From Pristionchus mayeri (taxonomy: Eukaryota > Nematoda > Chromadorea > Rhabditida > Neodiplogasteridae): DNA of 64,000 nucleotides. The notes under the pieces were generated by a model. It was not told the origin of the DNA. It was given only the letters and a program-made list of their open reading frames with translations, and made no database searches. The stretch's first letter is position 1, and every line of letters starts with the position of its first letter. A program made the position numbers and the translations under genes. The stretch spans positions 19,213,067 through 19,277,066 of the forward strand of contig BTRK01000002.1 of the NCBI GenBank assembly GCA_036245805.1, read 5' to 3'. Below are positions 48,225 to 59,264 of the stretch, in pieces.

Positions 48225-51200
48225 ATGCAATCCTCTCGGTTCGGACACTTCGCAAGGCTTCTGTCCACTTCCAGACAACGACTAGCAGACATTGAGGTAC
48301 TGCAAACCACCATGTAATGTATTACATGATACTCGTTCAGGTATCTGAAGCCAGCCCGTACGTATACCATGTGAAGCTGAACAAGCCGAAGAAGAGAAAT
48401 ACGTTCACTCTGGACATGTGGAAGTGATTATTTCACTCCCTCCTGCCTCCTCGTTCACGATCGTGGCGATAGAATTTCAACAGTCTCCTTACAGGGAATC
48501 GCGCAAGATCGTCGATGAACTCTCCGTGAATCCCAAGTGCCGAGTCATCGTCGTTTCCGGAGAGGGCAAGTCTTTCTGTGCTGGGATCGACCTACAGGAA
48601 GGATTCGGGGTTTGCAATACTTTAAAGTTCTTTTCTAATTCAATTTTTTTCAGCAACTAATGGAGGTATTTGAAAACGACCAGATGGATGCAGCCAGGAA
48701 GGGACGATTCATGAGGGAATTCATCGCAACTGCACAGGACGGATACACTGCTCTTGAGGTGAGTAGTTGACTATTATCACCATGGGAAAAGGTACCAGAT
48801 CGGTCACTTGTCACTTGTTCATTGTTTATTCACCTTTTAAAAATGTGAGTTATCATTATCGAGGAATAGTGAAAATCACCGGGTCATATCATGGCGATAT
48901 GCACCCATAATCTCGACAACTTTATCATCTCGACATTTCAAAAATACAACAGTTTTCTAAGAATTTGAAATTAGATGTCGCCGTAGGCTGAGATGTACCC
49001 TCGACTAGCTCTCCGCCCAATAATATTAGTCGGGAATAGGAAATCTTAAGATATGCTGGAATGGCACTAGGTCGGATGATAACCAAAAACCCTTCTGTAG
49101 GACTTTGACAGAATGTTCACACATTGTCAAAAAGTCCTGCGAAAATATTTCACATCGTTGCTGGCCCTTCACATGCATTGAACGATCAAAAATCGAGGAA
49201 AAATCTCTGGATTGATGAGGAGGCATCTTACCCATCTGAAAAAGTGGTCAGAGATTAAAAGCATGGTCATCCTATCGTGGAAACTGTGGCCTAGTGGTCT
49301 AAGGCGCTGTAATTTACATACCTATGGTAGGGTGGGTTCGAGTCCCGGCCTCTACAGTGACTTTTGCCAAGCTCGTACAATTTTTGCCTACTGTTGGGTA
49401 CTTCCCCCGAAGCTTGGCAAAGGTGACTGTAGAGATTGGGATTCGAACCCCATACCTTAGGATCCACCATAGGATTAATCCTATGGTAGGTTTGACCATG
49501 GATTTTTCATCTGTGAAAGTGGTAGAGAAAATAAGGATGAAGCGAGGGACAACGATGCATGAGTGAGAGGAGAAATGGATAGAGGCTTTCGATGTGCCGA
49601 TGTCCAGTTAGAGTTACCCTTAGTTAATAAACAATGTGAGGATCAGTATTTCGTTAGCACAGCAACGCGCCAACGTAAATTCTATTTCAATCGGACTCGT
49701 ATGTATTCCTCAACTTGGATAGTGCTTGTAATAATTTAACATTGCAGATAATATATCGATGCAATTTTTAACGACTAGTCTGTTATTTGATCTTTTTATT
49801 AAGAAATTAGTGTTTGGGAAATAGGTGACGAAATTTTTTTACTACTTCATATTTCCGACGCTAAGATCAACGACTAGTATTTTCTGAAACAAAAAAATTA
49901 CTTGTTTTACAGAAATTTAACGTACCTTAAAATTCTTCATTTCGTGTCAGGACAATATACACTCAAATGTTTTAAATCATCTCTATTTGTCTTTATAAGT
50001 TCGATGTTTCCAATAACCAGAAGTTTCTAAACATTGAGAAATTGATTAGCAATAATGCCATATTGTACCTTCAACTCTCCTTCGTTGTAGTAATATTTCT
50101 CGGGAATAGGAACTGCTACGATATGCTCGCAATTCTTTTTATCGCACCTAAATCAGAGCAGTAGCTCATTGCAGTCCATTAGTCGATGCTACGTCATTGA
50201 CGGCCTTTGACACGCAGTGAATGATCCCCGTCCCGTTCTCCAACACGGCAAGCGAATTTCGAGGAAAAATTCATGTCCCCAATACTGAAATCAATTATGA
50301 TAAGCATTTTCTGTTCATGATAAGTGCTGCGAGTTTGAGAATGCGAGAAGAAAATGGGAGCGAGGAACTCTCACCTCATCATGGTAGCCGCTAAGTTCAA
50401 ATACCCCATCTCCATCACTAGTACTCGAGTTGATGTGATCGTTTGACCCGACTGTGAGTTAGTTGCTCATAAATCGGCCTACAAACATAGTACCTGCACC
50501 GTGTTCCATGAGTCTGACATGTTGATTGGTTATGGTTAGATTGGAAGTATAGAGACCACCACACGTCAGCCTTCCTTTGACGTTTACCTCAACGGAATAT
50601 ACTTCATTGCATTTTAGGGCTTAGTGATCGAGGTTTGCTTTACCAGTTGCGTTATGGTATGATATTGATAAGCATCTTACCCATCTCAAATAGGCAGTGG
50701 TGGATAAAAGAAGAGTGAATAAGAGGGTGAGACGACCAAGTCGCATCAGAGAAATAGGGAAGAATTATTGGAAGTACCCGTTTCTGTTTTGAATTCCGAA
50801 AATTTAATGTAACTGCTGGCTTTTTAATATGCTAATTATTTTACAAATAGATAACGTGTTTTATTCGAGGAAAACAGAATCATTTATGAAATTGTTCACT
50901 ACAGATTGTGTTTGCGCAACCGGACTCTTATGCATTCCTCTACTTGAACAGTATTTGGTTAATTTAACAGTGCGGTTAATAGAATTTGTATGCAGTTTTT
51001 AACCCTTTTATTAAGAAATTAGGGTTTGGGAAATAAGTTGTTTATTTTTTTCTACTTCATATTTCCGACGCTAAAATCAACGAATCGAAGTATTTTCTCA
51101 AACAAAAAATTACTTGTTTTACAGAAGTTTGACGAACCTTGAAATTCTTCATTTCATGTCGGGACAATATACACTCACATCCTTAAAATCAGATTTTTTT

Positions 51201-53333
51201 GTCTTCACAAGTTGGATATTTCCAATATCCAGAATTTTCTAAACGTGGAGAAATTGATTTTCCATCAGGCCAGCTTGTACCTTCAATTCTCCGTCAGCGT
51301 AGTAATTTTTCTCGGGAATAGGAACTCTTACGATATGCTCGCAAATTTTCTTTTCGCATCTGAAAGAGAGCAGAAGTTGATTGCAGTCGACCAGTTGATG
51401 CTACGTGAATTTCGGCCTTTCACATGCAGTGAATGATCCCAGTCCCGTTCTCCAACACGGCAAGCGAATTTCGAGGAAAAATTCATGTCCCCATAACTGA
51501 AATCAGCTTCTGAGCAGTTTTTCTATGTTGACGAGTAATGTTTGGCACTTCTTAAGTATGTCGTACCAGAATGAGAGGGGCAGGAACGAGGAGGAGGTAT
51601 GATAGGATAGGATAGGTGTTGGTAAAATACTATTTACTAAAATTACTAACTAACCGTTGCGTATGGTACTCACCAGCTATACCGTCATACCCTATCCTAT
51701 CATACATCCTCCTCATTCTTACCCCTCTCATTCTGGTATTCTGGACATACTGAAGAAGTGCCAAATGTTTCGAGTGCTCAAGCATGAGAGGAGAAAATGG
51801 GAGGGATTATATTTTACCTCATTTTGGCCGCCGCTAACTTCAAATCTCCCATCTCCATCACTAGTACTCACGTTGATGAGATCGTTTGATCCGACTGTTG
51901 TGAATTAGTTGGTAATCAATCGGCCTGAAGACAGAGTACCTGCATCGTATTCCATGAGTCTGACATCTTGAATGGTTATCGTTTGATTGGAAGTCGAGAG
52001 AGCGCCACATGTCAGCCTTCCTTTGACGGTTACCTCAATGGAACATACTTCTTTGCAGTTTAGGACTTAGTGCTCGAATAATTGGAGGTTTGCTTTACCA
52101 GTAGAGTTATGGTATGATATTCATATTGATATGCATTTTACCCCTCTGAAATAGGCAGTGGTTGATAAAAGAAGGGTGAATAGAAGGGTGAGACGACCAA
52201 GTCGCATCAGAGAACTAGGGAAGAATTATTGGAATTCCTCCGTTTATGTTTTGAATTCCGATAATATTATGCGACTCCTGCCTATCTAATATGTTAATTG
52301 CGTTAATTTACAAATAGATAACATGTTTTAAAAGACGACATTCAAAAAATAAGATTTAGTAAATGAGAAGAAGAATATGATCTTCATACCATCTTATTTC
52401 TTACACTGATTAGTACTTGTTTAATACAATTTGTAGATTTTATGATAATTATTTAATCAACAAATTAGCTTTTAGGGGGCAGATTTTCATGTTTCTTCTG
52501 TGGAGATTTTTTATGTGGGAATCAACGAGTTGGAATATTGTCCATAACATTGTATGATTTTTTTCCATAACAGTGAGAACCGAAATAGGGGGCGCCCATC
52601 TGCGTATCTATAGCAACTCGGTACTTCTGCCGTAGCGTAATACTCGAAATCTGGTCGTTTGCAATGGTCCTATCTAATCGCATTCTTCTAGCGGTGCTTC
52701 AAGCCAGTGATAGCAGCAGTGCACTCTCACTGCATCGGGGCGGGCATCGATCTGATCACTGCATGCGACATCAGACTGGCTGCTAAGGATGCAGTATTCT
52801 CCATCAAGGTATACTGTAGACTCCCTCCTTCTCTCTCACCCATCGACTACTGCAGGAAGTGGACGTGGGTCTGGCTGCAGATGTAGGAACACTCGCTAGA
52901 ATCCAGAAGGTGGTGGGGAACGATTCGATCACGAGGGAACTCGCCCTCACTGCAAGGAACTTCCATGCAGACGAGGCACTCGCATACGGTAATTACCGAA
53001 TCTAATAATGATTAATTAATGCATCACAGGTCTCATCTCGAAGATCTACCCCGATCAGGCGACTACTGTAGCAGCAGCACTCGAGATGGCAGCGACTATT
53101 GCATCGAAGAGTCCCATCGCAGTGCAGGTAATGGAAGGAGAGGGAGATATGATGGATGGGGGGGGGGATTACAGGGGACGAAGGTCAATCTGAACTACGG
53201 GAGAGATCACTCGGTCAAGGAGTCTCTTGACTACATCCAGGCATGGAATATGTCCCAGTTGAACACTGAGGATCTCATGAAGAGTGCCATGGCAGCCATG
53301 ACCAAGGAGAAGGCTGAATTCAATGATGTGTAG
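48225..53333 (+). CDS. Delta3,5-delta2,4-dienoyl-CoA isomerase (ECH1-like)
   Basis: Model: 48225-48296, 48341-48423, 48495-48609, 48654-48758, 52692-52808, 52856-52988, 53030-53127, 53175-53333, all in phase. The N-terminus (MQSSRFGHFARLLSTSRQRL) is basic and lacks acids, a typical mitochondrial leader. The crotonase fold follows: VKLNKPKKRNTFTLDM, VIVVSGEGKSFCAGIDLQEG (CoA-binding A-G-I-D motif), KPVIAAVHSHCIGAGIDLIT (oxyanion hole), ACDIRLAAKDAVFSIKEVDV and GLAADVGTLARIQK. The ...IKEVDVGLAADVG segment with its acidic residues is the ECH1-type active site. The C-terminus is FNDV, so no peroxisomal signal. It isomerises 3,5-dienoyl-CoA to 2,4-dienoyl-CoA. The fourth intron is 3.9 kb and contains nested antisense genes. 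Confidence 0.9.
49020..49240 (-). pseudogene. Decayed third transthyretin-like copy
   Basis: On the minus strand, HILRFPIPD followed by a stop matches HIVAVPIPEKYY of the intact copies. The DNA CATGTGAAAGGGCCAGCAAC and TTTTTCCTCGATTTTTG correspond to their fourth exon. CAGATGGGTAAGATGC near 49230 corresponds to their first donor. The copy is shortened and carries a stop. A half copy of the short palindromic element (about 49064) abuts it. Confidence 0.6.
49286..49480. repeat. tRNA-related sequence in inverted arrangement (SINE-like)
   Basis: GTGGCCTAGTGGTCTAAGGC resembles a tRNA A-box and GGTTCGAGTCC a B-box, spaced as in a tRNA (49289-49365). The acceptor arms do not pair well, so it is not a clean tRNA gene. 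A second, inverted B-box end (GGGGTTCGAATCCC on the minus strand, about 49440) and shared CTCTACAG...TTTGCCAAGC sequence make the whole a hairpin, consistent with a tRNA-derived repeat. Confidence 0.55.
49937..50746 (-). CDS. Transthyretin-like secreted protein, copy 1 (nested)
   Basis: Model in transcript order: 50746-50681, 50587-50494, 50451-50375, 50284-50193, 50147-50069, 50026-49937. Phase is kept throughout, giving 165 residues. The first exon is a signal peptide (MRLGRLTLLFTLLLSTTAYL). The mature part opens with the TTL hallmark VNVKGRLTCGG, continues TSDGDGVFELSG, then CDKKNCEHIVAVPIPEKYY, and ends with GNIELIK. Four or more Cys suit a disulphide-bonded extracellular beta-sandwich. 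TTL proteins are a large secreted nematode family of mostly unknown role. The gene sits antisense inside the fourth intron of the ECH1-like gene and is a tandem duplicate of copy 2. Confidence 0.82.
51149..52207 (-). CDS. Transthyretin-like secreted protein, copy 2 (nested)
   Basis: Model in transcript order: 52207-52142, 52033-51940, 51894-51818, 51496-51405, 51359-51281, 51238-51149. Each exon has exactly the same length and phase as in copy 1 (66, 94, 77, 92, 79 and 90 bp), giving 165 residues. It starts MRLGRLTLLFTLLLSTTAYF and contains VTVKGRLTCGA, TSDGDGRFEVSG, CEKKICEHIVRVPIPEKNY and GNIQLVKTKK. The third intron is longer than in copy 1 (321 bp, 51497-51817, against 90 bp) because it contains an inserted palindrome around 51595-51710. 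Conservation of frame, cysteines and splice sites despite diverged introns argues that both copies are under selection. Confidence 0.82.
51595..51712. repeat. Imperfect inverted repeat inside a TTL intron
   Basis: GAGGAGGTATGATAGGATAG on the left is answered by CTATCCTATCATACATCCTC on the right. The outer part (TACCAGAATGAGAGGGG, CCCCTCTCATTCTGGTA) is also inverted, so arms may extend from about 51565 to 51740. Copy 1 lacks this insert. Confidence 0.75.
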
Positions 53334-53800
53334 AGTACGGTAGAAGGAATACGGTAGATCACTGTATATATTGATTCACCCACTAACGAGTTGTACCTTT
53401 CGAATAAACGTGTTAATATTACAAGTGTTCTTCTTTCATGAATTCATCCGTTGTTTGCGGATTGTGAATATTTTCGGCCTTTTAATCCGTTGAACTATTG
53501 AAATATAGCTATAGTATTTTTGCCAATGGACATTGATGTATTCGTTGCTACGATAGACTACTCCTGTCCAAAAAGAAGTATTCAAATGATTTACCCTCTT
53601 ATCTGTGTATCTGTAGTGTACCATTAGTGTGTTAACCCGTGCCTCTCCCTCTCCTTCTTCGTCTCCCCCCCTCTTTCTTTATTCTCTCTGTTCCAATCTA
53701 TACACTCATTGTGGTTACAAACTACACTCCGCAGTACCCATTCACTCTCCGTATCTTTCTTCTCTTGTTGTGTCAGTCCCACATTTACCAAGTTTCCACC
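53334..53800. other. Gap between ECH1-like and first HSDL2-like gene
   Basis: 467 bp with an AATAAA at about 53404 that would polyadenylate the upstream gene. A splice acceptor-like TTGTTGTGTCAG lies about 25 bp before the next ATG. No coding feature is seen. Confidence 0.5.
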
Positions 53801-55555
53801 ATGCCTTCCAACACGTAAGTGCATGCCTTCCGTTATTACGCATTATGCTTATTTCCCTTTATTGATTAATTGTAGTAGTTTCCGCGGTAAGACCGTGATT
53901 ATCACTGGTGCCTCGAGAGGAATCGGCAAGTCGATTGGATTGAGATTGGCAAAGGTTTGTACTATGTTGATTATTGATTGGACACTGTAATCCTAACAGG
54001 GATTTTACAGGATGGGGCGAATATTGTTGTCGCAGCCAAGACTGCCACTCCCCATCCCAAACTGCCCGGAACCATCTACACTGCAGCAGAGGAGATGGAG
54101 AAGGTGAGAGAGAGAGGGATGGGAGATGATCTTTGATCTCTGTAGGCGGGAGGAAAGGCACTGGCGTGCGTCGTCGATGTGAGGGATGAGGCTTCCATCC
54201 AGAAGTGCATCGATGAGACCATCGCCAAGTGAGTGCATCCACCCGAAGGGGGCATGGGGTGATACGAAGGGCTTTGTCTGTAGATTCGGAGGCATTGATA
54301 TCCTCATCAACAACGCCTCGGCCATCGCTCTCACCAGTGAGTTGGCTCAGTAATCTAATCTACCAATCAACGAATCCTTCAAAGATACACAGGATACGAA
54401 TATGAAGAGATACGACCTCATGCACAGCATCAACACGAGGGGCACATACCTGTTGTGAGTGGCGGTTCTTTGATCGCTTAGAGATTTCAGAGTTAATTAT
54501 AAAATCTGTTCATTTCTTTTGAAAAGTGCGTCTGTACAAGTGGTTGTGATATCCTCATTTTGTGAATGATTTATGTGTGTTCAGCACGAAGTTGTGTCTT
54601 CCACATCTGCGTGTCTCTGCCTCTCGTGGTCGCAATCCCCACATCCTCAACATCTCGCCCCCTCTCGCGATGGAACCCCAATACTTCGCTGGACACGTCG
54701 CCTACACAATGGCCAAGTGAGCAGAAAGAGGGATGGAGGGGGAAGGGATGTCGGGCACAGGCCTATCACTCTGCACTCCTCAATAATTTACTATTGATGT
54801 ACTCCGTGTTGTCCAGTAGTCCTCAAGATCGCGAGAAGAACATTGTACTTTTAAAAAAACTTTGTTGATTAATTAGTGAGAGGGGGAGTGCAACGGACGA
54901 TGTATCTCCGCTCTCAGAATTGGAATGTCCATGTGCGTCCTCGGAATGGCAGAGGAGTTCAAGCAGGAGGGAATCGCTGTGAACGCCCTCTGGCCACTCA
55001 CCAGTGAGTATACGGTAGATATCGATTGATAAATGACCGGAAGGGGGAAGGGATGGATGATTGCAGTGATCTGGACTGCGGCAGCGGATATGTTGATGGG
55101 AGATGGGAAGGGAGAGGGAAGCAGACACCCTGAGATCATGAGTGATGCAGCACATGTTATACTCGGGAAGAGCAGTGCGAGGTCAGGAGGGACAGGGAGA
55201 GGGAGATCTAATGAGGACATACGACAATGGGGATTTGACTAATTCGATTATTAGCATAGAAGATGATTGGTGTGAAGTGAGAGGATGAAATGGTGACGAC
55301 AGCAATGTCTTCTCCTTCAGTTACACGGGTAACTTTGCCATCGACGAGGACGTCCTCAGGGCGGAAGGAGTCAACAACTTCGACAAGTACGATGTGCACC
55401 CAGGTGAACGATAGAGAGACTATCTATTGATTATATCATTCACTTTAATTATATGAATAGAGCTAAATGATGGATGTGTTGCAGGGGGGTACCTCCTTCC
55501 CGACTTCATGATCGATCACACGAAGTACGAAGCATTCAATCGATCCAAGATCTAA
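53801..55555 (+). CDS. HSDL2-like short-chain dehydrogenase without SCP2 domain
   Basis: Model: 53801-53814, 53876-53954, 54011-54103, 54146-54228, 54284-54336, 54385-54454, 54585-54716, 54918-55003, 55067-55181, 55321-55403, 55485-55555. It shows the HSDL2 signature: TVIITGASRGIGKSIGLRLA, VVAAKTATPHPKLPGTIYTA, FGGIDILINNASAIAL, MKRYDLMHSINTRGTYL, HILNISPPLAMEP, HVAYTMAK (catalytic Tyr/Lys), NALWPLT, and YTGNFAIDEDVLRAEGV. It stops after LLPDFMIDHTKYEAFNRSKI, at the point where full-length HSDL2 continues into a linker and SCP2 domain. The end SKI is a plausible peroxisomal signal. HSDL2 proteins are poorly understood lipid-linked dehydrogenases. It is paralogous to, and directly upstream of, the complete gene. 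Confidence 0.88.
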
Positions 55556-55804
55556 TATGCCCTCAACAACGCCTTTTTTATCCACTATGCATGCTGTAGA
55601 TAGAAATTGTATCGATCTTGTTCATTTTTGACGTTTCACCCTGCAGAACTTTGTACTTTGAGATGGCGATAAAGAGATGAGAATCGGAACCTCGTGGCAA
55701 TTCTGTATAAAGCGGTTCGAGTCGGCGCCCGTACCTTTTCTCTTTATTGTTTCTTAATAATTTCGTAGTTTCAGCCCGACGAATATTTGGACTAAATCCT
55801 CGAA

Positions 55805-57776
55805 ATGCACAACGTTGGGTGAGTTATCAGATGATCTTTGATCTATCGAGTGATTGATAACCATAGGAAGTTCGCTGGTCGCACGGCCCTCATCACTGGA
55901 GCCTCGAGAGGAATCGGGAAGTCGATCGCCCTCAAGCTCGCTAAGGTACTGTAGCCGTGATCCATCGATCATTTGTGAATGGCACCCCCTCAGGATGGTG
56001 CCAACATCATCGTGGCAGCCAAGACTGCCACTCCCCATCCCAAACTACCCGGCACCATCTACACTGCGGCAGAGGAGATCGAGAAGGTACCGTAGGCTAC
56101 AGTACTCCTCTGGATACAGTAGTCTGCAGGCAGGAGGAAAGGCGCTGCCCGTGGTCGTCGACGTGCGAGACGAGGCGAATGTGCAGGAGTGCGTGGAAGC
56201 GGGAGTGAAGAAGTGAGTACTCTCTCTCTAAATGGTAATGGAATGATGTGCAGGTTCGGGGGAATCGACATCCTCATCAACAATGCCTCTGCCATCTCAC
56301 TCACTGGTGAGGAAGGGAGTGGATATGATCAACTGATCTTTGATCTCTGCAGGAACTCTTGACACGGAGATGAAGAGATACGACCTCATGCACAGCATCA
56401 ACACGAGAGGAACCTTCCTCATGTAATCTTTGATCTCTCCCCTCCTCTCCACTTCTTCTTCTCAGGTCCAAGTCGTGCATTCCCTATCTGAAGCAGGGCA
56501 AGAATCCGCACATCCTCAACATCTCTCCCCCTCTTCTCATGGAACCGAGATGGTCAGAGCTTCTCCCTCTAATCATCCAATTTCTTCTTCTTTCAGGTTC
56601 GCCAATCACGTCGCCTACACGATGGCCAAGTGAGTTGATCCCTTCTTTGCGGACTGGAGGATGGAAGTTGATTGATTATCTTCTAGGTTCGGAATGTCGA
56701 TGTGTGTGCTGGGAATGCACGAGGAACTCCGTCCCGATAGAATCGCCGTGAATGCACTCTGGCCCCTCACTTGTATGTTATGTTACTCCTTTGAGAATTC
56801 ACTATGCCAATCCCTGCATTGTTTCTTTTCTTTTTTTAACTTTAAAGTATGGAGAATAGCTCTCTTCATTCTCTGCAGCTATCTGGACAGCAGCGATGGA
56901 GATGCTCTCTCACGGAGAGGGAGCAGCCGGATCGAGATCCCCCCAGATCATGGCTGACGCCGCTTATGCCATTCTCAGCAAGAACTCGGCCGAGTGAGTA
57001 CTGTAGAAGGGGAGGGATACTGTATCCCCATCATCATGACATATCCCCCTCTCCTCTCCTTCAGATACACAGGCAACTTCGCCATCGACGAGGACATCCT
57101 CAAGGCTGAAGGAGTGACCAACTTCGACCAGTATGCACTAGACCCCAGTGAGCACAGTATACGGGATACAGTATACATGATCGATCGAATCAGGCGCACC
57201 TCTTACTCCCGATTTCTTCATTCCGGGTGGCAAATACGACAATCACTTCACTAAGAGTAAGGAGAGAAAGGTGAGGGAGAGGGAGAAGAGAGGAGGAGAG
57301 AAGGAGAGAATGCAGGCTTCTCGTGATTCGATCAACAAGGAAGTGGTGAAGGGAGAGATCGGGGAAGTTCTCTCCAAGATGAAGAATCTCCTCTCTCCCG
57401 AATTAGTCACCAAGATCGATGCCACTTTCGATTTCGAACTCACCGAGACTTCTGGAGCTGATAAGGTCTTCCTCGATCTCAAGAATGGATCTGGAGCCAT
57501 CGGAGAGGGACTTATCCCCGGAGGTATACGGTAGACGAGAAGTGTCGATAACTGAAGCCCCCTCAGGAGCCGATGTACTCTTCAAGTGCACTGCTACTGA
57601 TTTCGTGAAGATGTTCAATGGAAAGCTCTCGCCCACGACTGCATTCATGACGAAGAAACTGGTTATCAAGGTAATCGATGAAGAAAGAATACGGTGGATT
57701 ATTGATTGATTCATTATAGGGAAATATCCCGAAGGCGATGAAACTGGAGAACTTGATGAAGAAGATGAAGAAATAA
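55805..57776 (+). CDS. HSDL2-like dehydrogenase with C-terminal SCP2 domain
   Basis: Model: 55805-55818, 55867-55945, 55994-56086, 56130-56212, 56254-56306, 56353-56422, 56466-56552, 56597-56629, 56687-56772, 56879-56993, 57065-57147, 57194-57270, 57316-57523, 57567-57670, 57720-57776. The dehydrogenase half parallels the upstream paralogue (TALITGASRGIGKSIALKLA, FGGIDILINNASAISL, HVAYTMAK, NALWPLTS). A linker leads to an SCP2 sterol-carrier domain: FELTETSGADKVFLDLKNGS, FVKMFNGKLSPTTAFMTKKL and a final amphipathic helix ending KKMKK. No PTS1-like end is present. A spliced-leader-type acceptor (CGTAGTTTCAG) lies about 30 bp before the ATG, and the gap to the upstream gene is only 249 bp, so the two could be an operon. 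Confidence 0.9.
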
Positions 57777-57936
57777 ATGTGATGACCTCCTCTATCATTT
57801 GATCGCAGTTCTTCTGGTTCCGATTATGGTGTACACAACGATGTAAAATAACAGTTCTAGTTAGGACAATGGTTTTTATCAAAGCATAACTTTATAAACG
57901 TGTAGTATTTTACAAGATGGAATGATTGATAAACTG

Positions 57937-58742
57937 TTACTCGTGATCCATGGAAGAGTCATCGAGAGGGACGGTATCGGGAAGGCTTTCCGGTTCAGCA
58001 ACGTCATCATCGGCCTCCGAACCACTAGTATCGGGAATGAATTCGTTCTCCTTGTCCTGAGATACAAACATGCGAGAGCGATTGAGGAAAGTGCATACCT
58101 CGTCTCCCTCTTCCTCGCTTTCTTCATCTTCTGAATCGTGTTCCACACCGACGTCATCTTCAAAGCAACAGTGGAGATTGAATGTCATTGATAGATATAC
58201 AATACCTTCAGCATCCTCTGCTTCTTCTACAGTATCCTCTGTCTCTTCTACCGTCTCTCCTTCTTCCATAGTCTCCTCTCCCTCTCCTACTGTCTCTCCT
58301 TGCTCTTCTCCCTCAGCAGTCTTCGATTTCTCCACCTTCTCGGGTTCTGGCCAATCCTCTAGAGCGCCTTGCAGAAATTGGAAGATGGCTGACTGCTTGA
58401 TCACAGCGTCTGCAACGACCTTGCTAAGCTGTCAGAGGAAGAAAGGAAAACTGACTGATATCCTTGTTCTGGATGGTCCTCCTCTTATCGAGAACAGCTT
58501 GCGAATGAGCAGCCTTGGCGAGAAGTGAGACGAATGCTTCCGTCCCTTTGGCCATCAACTTTACTGCCTCTGCATTGATCATGTGCACGTTGGGATCAAT
58601 CTGAGAGTGGTCATTTCAGATTAGGAAGAAACTGATTCAAACTCACTTTCGCGATTTTTTTGACTTTGGATAAAGGGAGACGGGTATGAACGAGGTCATC
58701 AAATTGAGTCGAGACTTCTTGCGAGTCCGCCTGGCTGGACAT
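57937..58742 (-). CDS. Histone-fold protein, POLE4-like (DNA polymerase epsilon small subunit)
   Basis: Model in transcript order: 58742-58647, 58600-58456, 58409-58206, 58157-58099, 58056-57937, in phase. The histone fold is at the N-terminus: RLPLSKVKKIAKIDPNVHMI, NAEAVKLMAKGTEAFVSLLA, KAAHSQAVLDKRRTIQNKDI, then NAVIKQSAIFQFLQGALEDW. This order and the KRRTIQ-KD-I motif fit the POLE4/CHRAC-type (NF-YC-like) fold. The rest is a long acidic Glu/Asp tail ending MDHE, longer than in vertebrate POLE4. It would pair with a POLE3-like partner in polymerase epsilon or a chromatin remodeller. The third exon acceptor (GTTGCAG) is chosen because it restores the conserved N-A-V motif. An NF-YC-like identity is less likely but cannot be excluded. 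Confidence 0.75.
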
Positions 58743-59264
58743 TTTCTGCAAACAGGAATTAGAATAGCGTTATACCGTAACCAAACAAATATCGACCGAA
58801 ACAAAATTAAAATGTTCAGTTCCCGCACGATCGAAACCGGAAAATAATTACGGGGTTTCTAAAGATTGAGAAGTGATGTTTCTAAGAATTTTTTAAAATT
58901 TTATTTCACGCGACATTTAGTTCATCAAATGCCAGAGAAAAGTTTTGTACAACGTTTGAATGGAGCATTTAATACTTGATTAAATGTATAAATCAATAGT
59001 ATCATTTGCGATGTTCACCAATTGACACTTGTGTGTGCATTCGTGAACATCGCCCTCCAATGGATACGGTACCTCTTCTGGAAGGAATTTTCGAGCTCAA
59101 CTCATTTCGGCTGCTTTCCCCTGGTTTAATTTTGTTGTTTTACATTCCGTTGCCACCTATCTTGTTCTGGATATATCCTCCATGTATGGAAACTTTTGTT
59201 TGCTTCATTTTTGCTCGAATTGCCCCTTTTGAACTTGAAGAATATTTTTCCCCAGGGAAGCAAG
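58743..59264. promoter_or_regulatory. Divergent promoter region between POLE4-like and CCT3
   Basis: This 522-bp, mostly AT-rich gap lies between divergent start codons. TTTTTCCCCAG just before the CCT3 start is a possible trans- or cis-splice acceptor. Confidence 0.45.

Noticed and set aside
49289..49365. Functional tRNA gene
   Set aside because: Box A and box B are present, but the acceptor stem pairs poorly and the unit is part of an inverted repeat, so a tRNA-derived repeat is more likely.
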